Shown here piece after piece: positions 17,449 to 26,095 of a stretch of DNA of 64,000 nucleotides (its first letter is position 1; the number at the start of each line of letters is the position of its first letter). The stretch is from JANJTY01 sp038257155 (GTDB lineage: Bacteria; Pseudomonadota; Gammaproteobacteria; Xanthomonadales; Xanthomonadaceae): positions 186,001 to 250,000 of the forward strand of contig JBBSJP010000001.1 in the NCBI GenBank assembly GCA_038257155.1, read 5' to 3'. The translations under genes were made by a program, and so were the position numbers. The notes under the pieces are model-generated. The model saw nothing but the letters and a program-made list of their open reading frames with translations. It was not told the origin of the DNA and made no database searches.

Positions 17449-18933
17449 GTGAAGAATCTCGATGAGCGCATGAACAGCGATTCCTACCGCACCGACTCTG
17501 ACATTCCGGCCTCGGATCCTGCCGCTGATGCGAGTGAGCGGCGCATCAGCTTCGAACGCCTGCGCGAGCGCACCGACGAGCTGGAATTGATCCTTTCGGG
17601 TCTGTTCGCATTCGCCTTGCTGGCGACGCCAAGCTGGCTGTTCACGCGCTGGGCCGAGGCGTCGGTGCATGCCACCGGTGCCTGGGACATGGTGCTTACC
17701 CTTTGCTTCATGTTCGGCACTGGCCTGTGCTATTCGCTCGGCGGCTTCTTCCTGGTCCACCTGTGCGTACGAGGATACTGGGTCAGCCTGATCGGTTTGA
17801 AGGCGAGCTTCTCGCGCGGTATCCGTTGGGACGCGGTTGGCACCATGGGGCCGGTATCGCGCGACTACTACCAGCGCCGCCTGCCCGACCTGCTGCACAG
17901 CATCGACCGCGCTGATCGGGCCGGTTCCGTGCTGTTCGCCATCGCCACGCTGATCGCCATCATGCTGCTATGGGTCACCGCGATCATTCTGGCGGTGATC
18001 CTGCTAGGCGCCGCACTCGGTCAGCTGCTGGGTGACACCGGGCGCGGCATCGCGATGGTCTATGCGGTATTCATGGTCCTGGTGCTGGGTTGCGCCGTGC
18101 TGCTGTTCGTGATCGATGTGATGTTGATCAAACGCTGGCCGCAGCTGCAACACAAGGCGATGGTCAGGCGCCTGCTGAACGGCATGCTGAGCTTCTACGG
18201 ATTCATCATTCCGCAGCGACTCATCATGCCGGTGCAGCTCACCCTGCAGAGCAACCTGCCGGCCTGGGTGTTCGTCGCCTTTCTCTCCGTGGTGACGGCC
18301 CTGGCCCCAGGGCTGGGGCTTCTGTACCTGAACCAGTCGCGCAGCTTTGCTCCCGGTGGCAGCTACACCCATCTCGACGGAGACAGCGTTGAACTGGGCA
18401 TGCGCAGCGCGCACTACGAAAACCTGCGAAGCCAGCGTGACCAGTTGCTGCGCCTGCCGATGATTCCCGCCGATCTGATCGACGCCTCGCACCTGCGCCT
18501 GTTCCTGCCGCATATCCCCGACCGGGATCAGGAACTGCTGGCCCAACGCTGCCCGACACCCGTCGATGCCCAGCCAGGCAGGGCCGAACGCATGGCGCAG
18601 CAGGTGGTCTGCCTCGCGGGGCTCTGGAAGGTCACGCTGAACGACAGCGCGGCCGACGTCTCCGGCTTCCTGCCCAGCGAGCGCCGAGACCTTGGTCTGC
18701 GTGGCCTGCAGGGCTACCTGCCGATGCAGGGACTGCAGCCGGGTCGGCAAGACCTGCGCGTGACCTGGAATCCGGACGGCCCCGAAACCGGCGACCAGAA
18801 GCCACGCGAGTACCACATTCCGTTCTGGTTCTCGCCGGGATACGAGGCCGCTGTGGATCAGCCTGACAAGCCCACCCCGGTGACGGCCCCGCCAACGGTC
18901 GAGCCCTCTCGAACCGTGCCTGAGGCCTCGTAG
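17449..18933 (+). CDS. Hypothetical multi-pass membrane protein (494 aa)
   Basis: GTG 17449 gives 494 residues; ATG 17470 (MNSDSYRT) is an alternative start. After a polar N terminus of about 45 residues there are hydrophobic segments near residues 48-67, 80-110 (AWDMVLTLCFMFGTGLCYSL and onward), 165-200 (two closely packed helices), 208-232, and 275-295, giving about six membrane passes. The last 190 residues are soluble and carry a beta-rich part with no recognised motif. No enzymatic residues stand out and I do not recognise the family. Codon use is that of the backbone. Probably monocistronic. Confidence 0.7.
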   Translation: MKNLDERMNSDSYRTDSDIPASDPAADASERRISFERLRERTDELELILSGLFAFALLATPSWLFTRWAEASVHATGAWDMVLTLCFMFGTGLCYSLGGFFLVHLCVRGYWVSLIGLKASFSRGIRWDAVGTMGPVSRDYYQRRLPDLLHSIDRADRAGSVLFAIATLIAIMLLWVTAIILAVILLGAALGQLLGDTGRGIAMVYAVFMVLVLGCAVLLFVIDVMLIKRWPQLQHKAMVRRLLNGMLSFYGFIIPQRLIMPVQLTLQSNLPAWVFVAFLSVVTALAPGLGLLYLNQSRSFAPGGSYTHLDGDSVELGMRSAHYENLRSQRDQLLRLPMIPADLIDASHLRLFLPHIPDRDQELLAQRCPTPVDAQPGRAERMAQQVVCLAGLWKVTLNDSAADVSGFLPSERRDLGLRGLQGYLPMQGLQPGRQDLRVTWNPDGPETGDQKPREYHIPFWFSPGYEAAVDQPDKPTPVTAPPTVEPSRTVPEAS

Positions 18934-19070
18934 GCATTACTTGGGCCAGGTTGAGCTAGCAACCGGAACCGCAATTGTTCAGCGGCAAGTACCAATCCGT
19001 TGGTGGCGAGCCTTCAGTTCGTGCATCGACAGGCTTGCCTGCAGACAATGAAGCACCAGAGTCCGAGGGC

Positions 19071-19124
19071 GAGAGCCCCTCACCCGAGCCTTCGGCCCAC
19101 CCTCTCCCGCATGCGGGAGAGGGG
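19071..19124. repeat. REP-like GC-rich palindrome (CTCTCCC/GGGAGAG family)
   Basis: The copy reads GCCCCTCACCCGAGCCTTCG followed by CCTCTCCCGCATGCGGGAGAGG, the last part a near-perfect hairpin. It lies in the 329-bp gap (18934-19262) between two convergent genes and probably acts as a bidirectional terminator or REP element. The rest of the gap has no coding character. Relatives occur at 47161, 48174, 48303 and 59129. Confidence 0.65.
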
Positions 19125-19262
19125 AAGCTGACGGCCTTGGCCCGCATGCGGGCTAAGCGGCAGACCTTCGGTCTCGACCACGCTTCTCAGGGCGAACGAA
19201 GTGTGGACATGCCTGCAAGCAGGATTGAGTGTCAGGGGTGATCAGGAGCTTTACTTGCTGCG

Positions 19263-22200
19263 CTACTCGAACCCATCCCCAAACACGCTGCTCGAAGGCG
19301 GCGCGACATCGGCGCTGGCGTCAAGCTGCTGCAGGAAAGCAATCAATGCGTCCTGCTCGCCAGCGGGCAGTGCGCCGACCCGTCGGTGTGGATCGGCCAG
19401 CAGGGTTTGGGTGGGCGTGGTGATCTGCACTTCATCGATAGCGACGTAGCGGCCGCTCGGGTCGCGGATAGTCACCGTGTTGGTGCCCGCTGCGAACGTG
19501 AGGCCTTCGACGCGCACCGAACGCCAAACGTGGAACAGCCACTCGGGGTTGTTGCCCGTCACTGGCAGCAGCAACGGCGTGGTCTGGTCCACACCACTGC
19601 CGACGATGCGGATCTCGAAGGCATGCACCGCGCCGTAACTCGCGCTGTAGCGGACTTCGAGCGCGCCACTGCCGCCGCTGCCGCCGTCGATTCCGGCGAA
19701 CGCCACACTGGAGCCGGCGACGTCGAACTGCACCGCCTGGGTCGACTTGATGCTGAAGTCGGCCAGTGGCCAGACCCAGTTCGCGAACAGTTGCGAACCA
19801 CCGGCGCGGGCGCCGTCCTCGGCCTGCAGCACCGGGCCGCCGGCGACGCGGAACACGTCGGCCAGTTCGGCCGCGCTGCCATCGTGGAAGTAGGGCGCGG
19901 TGTCCCAGACACCGAGCAGGCTGGGCGTATCGATGCCGGTCAGCGGCTCGCCCAAACGGAAACCGGAACTGGTGCGCAAGGTGCCGACGTCGTGCAGCAG
20001 GGCCGAGCCCAGGCGCGAGTCGGAATACTCGGCGCCGCCGTGGCAGTCGCTGCAGCCTTCGCTCAAGAAGATGCCCTGGCCTTGCAGCGCGGCCGGCGTC
20101 ATGGCGCCGTTGGCCTCGCGATACGGACTGCGCGGCAGGTGATCGTGACCGAGGCTGGCAACATACGCGGCGAGCGCATCGAGGTCGGCATCCAGCCCGG
20201 CCTTGGGCGGGCCGAGCGGCGTCGGCGCCAGCGCGAACTCGGATTCGCTGAGGAAGCCGCTGCCGCCGAACGGGCCGCGCATGTCGTGCTCGAAGTCCTG
20301 GATCTCGTCGAAGTTGCCGCTCCAGTGCACATTGCCCTGCGCGGTGCCGGCGCGACCGCGCAGGCTGGTGGTATTGCGCAGGCCTTCGCCGCGGCCGTGG
20401 AAGTCCCACACCCGGCCATCCTGGTCGCCATCGAGGTGACAGGTGGCGCAGGACAGATAGCCTTCCGCACTCATGCGCGGATCACCGGCGTGGTAGAAGA
20501 TCCGCTTGCCTTGCAGCACATCCGCTGACAGCGCCTCGCTGGTTTCCGTGGCCACGCTGCTGGCCGTCACGCTGATGTTGCCGGCGTCGAACAGCGGCGC
20601 GGTTTCGATCACGCTGAGCGAGCGGCCGAGGAAATTCTTCACGAAACTGCGCCCGGTGTCGGCATCGCTGCACACACCCTGCGGCGCCGCGCCCGCACCC
20701 AGGCGCGTGACCAGTCCACCGATGCCGGCACTGCTGGCAGCCGAGAGCGCGTCGAACACGGCCATCTGGTTGTTGCCCTGCAGTGGCACCAGCAGGTAAT
20801 CGCCGTGCGGTGACAGCGCCACGCCGCTGGCGGAGTCGGCGTTGTCGATATCGAGGTGTCGGCGCAGCGCGCCCGTGGCAAGGTCGACGCCGACCAGCAC
20901 ATTGCGCACGGTGTTGTCCGAGTCGAGGTCGTCGAGGAAGGTCAGCCCGCGCTCGGTATTGGCCTTGTTCGCGCTGAACCACAGCACTTCGCCGTGGCGA
21001 TCGAGCTGCAGGCCGGAGAGCAGGTTGGGCACGCCGCGTCCGCTGCCGGTGCCGTCGACATTGGTCTCGCCGCCGATGCGGCGCACGCGCAGGGTGCGCG
21101 CCAGGCTCATGCCGCCGGCGCTGTTCACTTCCCAGATCTCTGCGTGGTGCAGGGCCGAGCGGTGCCGTGCGACATAGACTTCGCCGCCATCGCCACTGAC
21201 CGCGATCGCGCCAGCGCTGGGGCCGAGCGCGAGCGTGCCGCTGCGGGCCAGGCTAGCCGCATCGAAGCGTGCCAGTTCACCCGGGCCGGACAGACTGGCG
21301 TACACGGTGCTGCCGTCGGGACTGGCCGCGATCGCGATCGGCGCACTGCCGTAATCGGTGTCGATGCGTTCGACCAGGGAGCCGTCCGACGCCTCGCGCA
21401 CCTCGATCGCATCGGCGTCGCGGCAGGCGATCCAGAGCCGGTCGCCGGCCTGCGCCACGCTGCGCGGGTCTTCGCATACCGGTACCTCGTACAGCACCGC
21501 CAGGGTGTCGGCATCGACCGCAGTGAGGGTATCGTTGTCCGGATTGATGGTGAACACGCGGCGCGCGGCCGCGGCGCAAACCAGCGGAGCGGAATGGCTT
21601 CCCGCACCAGTGGCACTGGCCAGCACGCTGATGCGGCGGCTGGACGAAGCAATCAGGCCGCCGCTGTCACGCACCTGCACGCTGACGCTGTAGTGGCCCT
21701 CGGCAACATAGGCATGCACTGCGCCTGGCGCGGCGGACCAATCAGTCTTGGGCGTGCCATCGCCGAAGTCGAAGCGGTACTCAAGCGCGCCGGCTTCGGG
21801 ATCGGTGGCGGTCGCGCTCAGGTTGACGTTCTGGCCGGGCGTGGCCGGCTGCGGCCCGGCTGTCAGTGCGGTGATCGCGGGCGGCGCATTGCCGCCGACG
21901 CTGCCACCGGTTGAAAAGGTGAACCGGTATTCGGCGATGCCGTTGCCGGCCGCATCCTTGATGCCGCCGCCGGGCAGGAACACTTCGTAGGTTGTGTCGG
22001 CCTGCCAGGCGGTATCCGGGGTGAAGGTCAGCACGTCGTCGAAGGCGAAGGTGATGGTCCCGTCCAGCGCCGCGCCGCCGAGCGGGCGCACGATGAAGGT
22101 GTCGCCATTGATCAGGGTCGTTGTCTCGATTTCCTCGTGGATCAGCAGGCTGACCGGCAGGCGGTTGGTCGGCCAATCAGTCTGGCCGCCGCGCGGGATG

Positions 22201-23348
22201 TGGTAGCCGACTTCCGGTCCGCGCGTGTCCGGCGCGGCCTGGTGCGCCCAGATCGCCATGCCGTGGTCGGGTGCGGCGCCACCGGTGACCAACAGGTTGC
22301 CCAGCGGCAGGGCGAACTGGCTGGTGCTGATGCGCGCCCCTGAGCCATAGCCATTCGCCCAGGCCGTGTCCGGATCGAAGAACACCACCGGTTCGGTGGT
22401 GCGCATGTCGATCTTCCAGGAGCCGATGAAGGCGAACTCGTCCTGGAACTGGGCGTACATCGCCTCGTCGCCGGGCAGCGGGACGTCGGCGATCATGCGC
22501 AGGTCGGTCGGATCGGTGGCGTCGACGACGCGCATGCCGTTGCCGGCGTTGTTGTAGGGAAACACGATGTAGAGCTTGCCGCCGCCGCCCCACAGTTCGG
22601 GCCAGTAGCCACCAGGACCGCCTTCCTGCAGCACGTCGAGCAGCACCGGGTTGGACGGGTCCGAAACATCGTAGGTCGCAACGCCAGTGCGCGACTGGTC
22701 GGAGGCAAAGATCAGCAGGTTGCCGATCAGGAAGGGATGGCCGATGACACCGGTCTGGCCGAGGTGATCCCACTCGCCCAGGGTGTTGCCCCAGCTGCCG
22801 AAGTCGATCATGGCGTTGCCGCCCACTTCGTTGTAACTCCAGAAGGTGCCGCGGATCAGCCAGGGCGCAAACAGGCAGCCGCGCACGCCGGCGCAGAGGA
22901 AGTCCGGATTGCGTTCACGAATCACGCCCGAGGGATCGGCGCGGAAAGACCAGGGCTCGCGCTTCGGATCCCAGTCGTAGTTGTCGCCGATGGTGAGGAA
23001 ATCCCCGTTCTTCAGATATCCATGCGCATTGATCGGCATTGGCGTGACGCCGTGCTGGGCCAATTCGAGCGGATTGAGCAGGCGCACCGAAGTACTGATG
23101 TCCCAGGTCCGCACTTGCAGGTCGGAGCCGGGATTGCTCGACGGGGCCTCGGGAATCGTGACCAGCACGCCGTTGTGGTACGCGATGATCGCGGTGCGGC
23201 CCTGGCCGGGTGCGATCAGGCCGGAGGAGAGCAACTGTCCCGGTGTCTGCGCCACGTTGGGAAAAGCCGCCGGCACGCTGGGGTTGCTGTGCTGTGCCTG
23301 GGCCATAGCCGTTGCACCTGCAAAGGCCAGTCCGATCCAGTAGCGCAT
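19263..23348 (-). CDS. Secreted multidomain protein: PKD domain, YVTN-type beta-propeller and di-heme peroxidase-like module
   Basis: ATG 23348 begins a signal peptide (RYWIGLAFAGATAMAQAQ). The 1361-residue product shows, in order: a beta-rich N-terminal part of about 470 residues with an Ig-like Big-type segment before it ends; a PKD domain about 489-578 (RFDFGDG); a YVTN/NHL-like beta-propeller to about 930 with repeated SPDG and SVIET strands; and two c-type heme sites, CATCH near 967 and CSDCH near 1098, in a MauG/cytochrome-c-peroxidase-like arrangement (PSLLGVWDTAPYFHDGS). A carbohydrate-binding-like beta sandwich follows, interrupting the heme domain, and the chain ends in FGDGFE. It should be periplasmic or extracellular and able to carry out redox chemistry; the substrate is unknown. 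Confidence 0.8.
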   Translation of the reverse strand: MRYWIGLAFAGATAMAQAQHSNPSVPAAFPNVAQTPGQLLSSGLIAPGQGRTAIIAYHNGVLVTIPEAPSSNPGSDLQVRTWDISTSVRLLNPLELAQHGVTPMPINAHGYLKNGDFLTIGDNYDWDPKREPWSFRADPSGVIRERNPDFLCAGVRGCLFAPWLIRGTFWSYNEVGGNAMIDFGSWGNTLGEWDHLGQTGVIGHPFLIGNLLIFASDQSRTGVATYDVSDPSNPVLLDVLQEGGPGGYWPELWGGGGKLYIVFPYNNAGNGMRVVDATDPTDLRMIADVPLPGDEAMYAQFQDEFAFIGSWKIDMRTTEPVVFFDPDTAWANGYGSGARISTSQFALPLGNLLVTGGAAPDHGMAIWAHQAAPDTRGPEVGYHIPRGGQTDWPTNRLPVSLLIHEEIETTTLINGDTFIVRPLGGAALDGTITFAFDDVLTFTPDTAWQADTTYEVFLPGGGIKDAAGNGIAEYRFTFSTGGSVGGNAPPAITALTAGPQPATPGQNVNLSATATDPEAGALEYRFDFGDGTPKTDWSAAPGAVHAYVAEGHYSVSVQVRDSGGLIASSSRRISVLASATGAGSHSAPLVCAAAARRVFTINPDNDTLTAVDADTLAVLYEVPVCEDPRSVAQAGDRLWIACRDADAIEVREASDGSLVERIDTDYGSAPIAIAASPDGSTVYASLSGPGELARFDAASLARSGTLALGPSAGAIAVSGDGGEVYVARHRSALHHAEIWEVNSAGGMSLARTLRVRRIGGETNVDGTGSGRGVPNLLSGLQLDRHGEVLWFSANKANTERGLTFLDDLDSDNTVRNVLVGVDLATGALRRHLDIDNADSASGVALSPHGDYLLVPLQGNNQMAVFDALSAASSAGIGGLVTRLGAGAAPQGVCSDADTGRSFVKNFLGRSLSVIETAPLFDAGNISVTASSVATETSEALSADVLQGKRIFYHAGDPRMSAEGYLSCATCHLDGDQDGRVWDFHGRGEGLRNTTSLRGRAGTAQGNVHWSGNFDEIQDFEHDMRGPFGGSGFLSESEFALAPTPLGPPKAGLDADLDALAAYVASLGHDHLPRSPYREANGAMTPAALQGQGIFLSEGCSDCHGGAEYSDSRLGSALLHDVGTLRTSSGFRLGEPLTGIDTPSLLGVWDTAPYFHDGSAAELADVFRVAGGPVLQAEDGARAGGSQLFANWVWPLADFSIKSTQAVQFDVAGSSVAFAGIDGGSGGSGALEVRYSASYGAVHAFEIRIVGSGVDQTTPLLLPVTGNNPEWLFHVWRSVRVEGLTFAAGTNTVTIRDPSGRYVAIDEVQITTPTQTLLADPHRRVGALPAGEQDALIAFLQQLDASADVAPPSSSVFGDGFE

Positions 23349-23573
23349 GTTCGCCTCGCTTGCCGGACGCGCCGGCGTTTCCCGCGGAGTTCCCTGGGCC
23401 GCAGGGTAACCCAGACGGCCGATTGCTTCAGCCCATGCTCGCCAGTACGCAATCCGGAGCGGCAAACGACGAGGACCACCTCCGCAGCAAACAGCGCCGC
23501 TTGCCCGAGCGACAGCCCCTCGTCATGCTGGCGCGCGGCGCGATTGGCGTCATCGACTAACGGCCGCTGATCC

Positions 23574-24692
23574 ATGAACCCGATGCGTTTGCTGCGTTGC
23601 TATCTGCCTTGCCTGTTGTTGGCTACGTTGCTGGCCGGCTGCGTCGGCATGCAAGCGGCCGAATCAAGACCCGTTGCGGCGCCGGGTGCCAACACTGGCA
23701 GCATAGAGGGTGCGCCGTTCCGCATCGCCATACCGCAGAACTGGAACGGCGACCTGGTGCTCTACCTGCACGGCTATGAGCCGCGCGGGCGCGAGCGACA
23801 GGCACAGATGGCCGGCGGGCGCATGGAGGATTGGGCTTTAGCGCGCGGCTATGCGATGGCGCAGAGCGCCTATTCGACCCAGGGCTGGGCAGTGGCCGAG
23901 GCGCTGGTCGACAACGAGCGCCTGCGCCAGCATTTCATCGCCCTGCATGGTGAGCCGGATCGCACCCTCCTGATCGGCCATTCGATGGGCGGGCACCTCG
24001 TATTGGCCAGCATGGAGCGGCATCCGCAGGCCTACGACGGCGGGCTCAGCCTGTGCGGAGCGAATTCGCCGGCGGCCGAGCTGTTCGCCGATGGTCTGGT
24101 TCCGCCGCTGGTGGCCTTCGATCACTTCTTTCCCGGGGCCATGGGCCTGGCGCGGGGCGGCCTGTCGGATCCGGATTCGCCCCATGCGGTCGATCCCGAA
24201 GCGCTGGAGCTCAGCCTGCAGGGCGATGAGGCGAAGGCCCGCGCGCTTGCCGAGCGCTTCGGCATCCTGCGCGAGGATCTGGCGGGCGCCCTGATGTTCC
24301 GCTATTTCATTTTGCGCGAACTGATGCAGCGCGCCGGCGGCTTTCCGGTTGATACCCGAGAAGTGGTCTACAGCGGCATGGACGACGATGCCGTCTTCAA
24401 CGCCAGCGTGCGTCGCCATGCAGGCGACCCGGCAGCGATGGCCTATGCCGCCGCCAACGCACGCCTGCTTGGCACGCCCCGGGCGCCTGTCGTATTGCTT
24501 TCCAACGCCTATGACCCGACCGTGCCTGCGGCCTTTTCCTCGCGCTATGTGGCGCTGGCGAAAGCCACCGGCAATGCCGACAAGGTGACCGAGCTGCCAT
24601 CGGTCGGGCATGGTCACTGCGCGTTCGATTCGGCCGACGTGGACCAGGCCTTTGACGTGCTGCTTGAGCAAGTGGGCAGCCGGCCCCAGTGA
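23574..24692 (+). CDS. Alpha/beta-hydrolase lipoprotein
   Basis: The 372-residue product has a lipoprotein signal with lipobox LAGC and lipidated C23, so it is anchored in the envelope. An alpha/beta-hydrolase fold follows: the strand and oxyanion region YLHGYE near 64-69, the nucleophile elbow GHSMGG with S137, the acid in NAYDPTVP, and the catalytic histidine in VGHGHCAF near the C terminus. The long helical insert between elbow and acid (cap domain) suggests a lipase, esterase or peptidase-like substrate, which cannot be specified. It is divergent from the large heme protein. Note the unusually small distance (225 bp) to the divergent gene's start, so regulation may be shared. Confidence 0.85.
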   Translation: MNPMRLLRCYLPCLLLATLLAGCVGMQAAESRPVAAPGANTGSIEGAPFRIAIPQNWNGDLVLYLHGYEPRGRERQAQMAGGRMEDWALARGYAMAQSAYSTQGWAVAEALVDNERLRQHFIALHGEPDRTLLIGHSMGGHLVLASMERHPQAYDGGLSLCGANSPAAELFADGLVPPLVAFDHFFPGAMGLARGGLSDPDSPHAVDPEALELSLQGDEAKARALAERFGILREDLAGALMFRYFILRELMQRAGGFPVDTREVVYSGMDDDAVFNASVRRHAGDPAAMAYAAANARLLGTPRAPVVLLSNAYDPTVPAAFSSRYVALAKATGNADKVTELPSVGHGHCAFDSADVDQAFDVLLEQVGSRPQ

Positions 24693-25097
24693 GTCCGAAC
24701 CGGTAAAGGTCGGCTCCACCGCCGAGCGGTTTGAGCCGACCTGCGCGAGGAAATGCGCGGAGGCCGGAACAAGGTCCAAAGAAGCATTGAGGGAAGAAGA
24801 CCAGACTGGGCGCAGGAACCTGACAGCCTGCTGCGAAGACACTCGTGGAGCGGATCGGGCGCCGCCGTCCGGCCGTGAACACGCGACGAGACACTTCAGC
24901 GTGGACAAGACAGCCAGCCAGATTCGGAATTCATCCGGCCTCGAAGTGGCGGCATGACAATATCCTTTACAGCAAGCGATTCCTTTAGTCTGTGCGCAAA
25001 CTAACGGACGATTGCCAGAATCAAGCCTCACACTCTCACGCGAAAGTGTCCGGCCCGCGCCGGGCATACCGAATCAACTGAAACTTCCGGAACCTAC
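24693..25097. other. 405-bp intergenic stretch before the first Crp/Fnr gene
   Basis: No coding frame, strong hairpin or dispersed repeat was identified. AT-rich bases around 24955-24990 are the best candidate for the promoter of the downstream regulator gene, but no exact -35/-10 pair is claimed. Confidence 0.35.
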
Positions 25098-25904
25098 GTG
25101 AGCAAGCTAGCCCCCAATCCACGCGATAACCTGCTGCTGGAGTCTCTCTGGGACGATGGCCGGCCAGCCTGGCTGGCCAAGCTCGAGCCTGTCGACATGC
25201 CGGTGGGCATGGTGCTGTACGAGGCCGGCGCCACGGTGCAGCACGTCTACTTTCCGACCGACGCGATCGTCTCGCTGATGTACGTGCTGGAAAGCGGCGC
25301 CACCGCCGAGACCGCCGTGGTCGGGTTCGAAGGCGTCGTAGGCGTGTCGCTGTTCATGGGTGGCGAGTCTTCGCCCTGCGACGCCGAAGTGCGCAGCGCG
25401 GGACGCGGCTACCGGCTCAAGGCCAGTGTCCTGATGGACGAGTTCAATCATTGCGGCCGGGTGCAGCACCAGATGCTGCGCTATGCGCAGGCCATGATCA
25501 CCCAGATGTCGCAGACCGCGGTCTGCAATCGCCACCACACTGTCGACCAGCAGCTCTGTCGCTGGCTGCTGCTGAGCCTGGACCGCCTGCGCTGCGATGA
25601 GGTGGTGATGACCCAGGAGCAGATCGCCAGCATCCTTGGCGTGCGTCGCGAGGGCGTGACTGTGGCAGCACTGGATCTGCAGAAGGCCGACCTGATCGCC
25701 TATCGACGCGGACGCATCCAGGTGCTGGATCGCGAAGGTCTTGAGAAGCGCTCCTGCGAATGCTATGCCGTGGTCAAGAACGAGTATGACCAGCTGTGGC
25801 AGGACGGCGTGGATACCGCCGAGGCGGCCAGCAAGCAGGCACCGGGTTCTGATTCCTGCTCGATCGACCTGACGGAAAGCACGAGCAGCGCGATGCGGGC
25901 GTAA
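25098..25904 (+). CDS. Crp/Fnr family transcriptional regulator (copy 1)
   Basis: The 268-residue protein (GTG start 25098) has an N-terminal cyclic-nucleotide-binding-like beta-roll (MVLYEAGATVQHVYFPTDAI), a dimerisation helix containing AVCNRHHTVDQQLCRWLL, and a C-terminal winged helix with recognition helix near TQEQIASILGVRREGVTVAA. The cNMP phosphate-binding signature (GE-x6-L-x5-R) is not conserved, so the ligand is probably not cAMP. The roll instead has AETAVVGFEGVVGVSLFMGG, typical of a Crp-like subgroup in soil and aquatic bacteria. Monocistronic. It is clearly paralogous to the gene at 31577. Confidence 0.87.
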   Translation: MSKLAPNPRDNLLLESLWDDGRPAWLAKLEPVDMPVGMVLYEAGATVQHVYFPTDAIVSLMYVLESGATAETAVVGFEGVVGVSLFMGGESSPCDAEVRSAGRGYRLKASVLMDEFNHCGRVQHQMLRYAQAMITQMSQTAVCNRHHTVDQQLCRWLLLSLDRLRCDEVVMTQEQIASILGVRREGVTVAALDLQKADLIAYRRGRIQVLDREGLEKRSCECYAVVKNEYDQLWQDGVDTAEAASKQAPGSDSCSIDLTESTSSAMRA

Positions 25905-26095
25905 GGCGGTCGGCAGCAAGGTTCCGGGCTTCGGATGAGTGGCACTACGACGAGTCATTGCCCACGTCCAACCTGCCAATCGGCTTGCAAGGCTTCCGGC
26001 GGATTCCATTGCCTGGCGCGGAGTGAATTCGTCGCCACGGTGGCCCAAGTGATCTACCCTGCCGGTTCAGGGCCAGATCAATCCGGAGCCGCGCA

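Noticed and set aside
20856..21914. Open frame of 352 codons on the plus strand
   Set aside because: Antisense shadow of the large heme/PKD protein; a GC-rich frame often stays open in other registers, and no ribosome-binding site or motif is seen.
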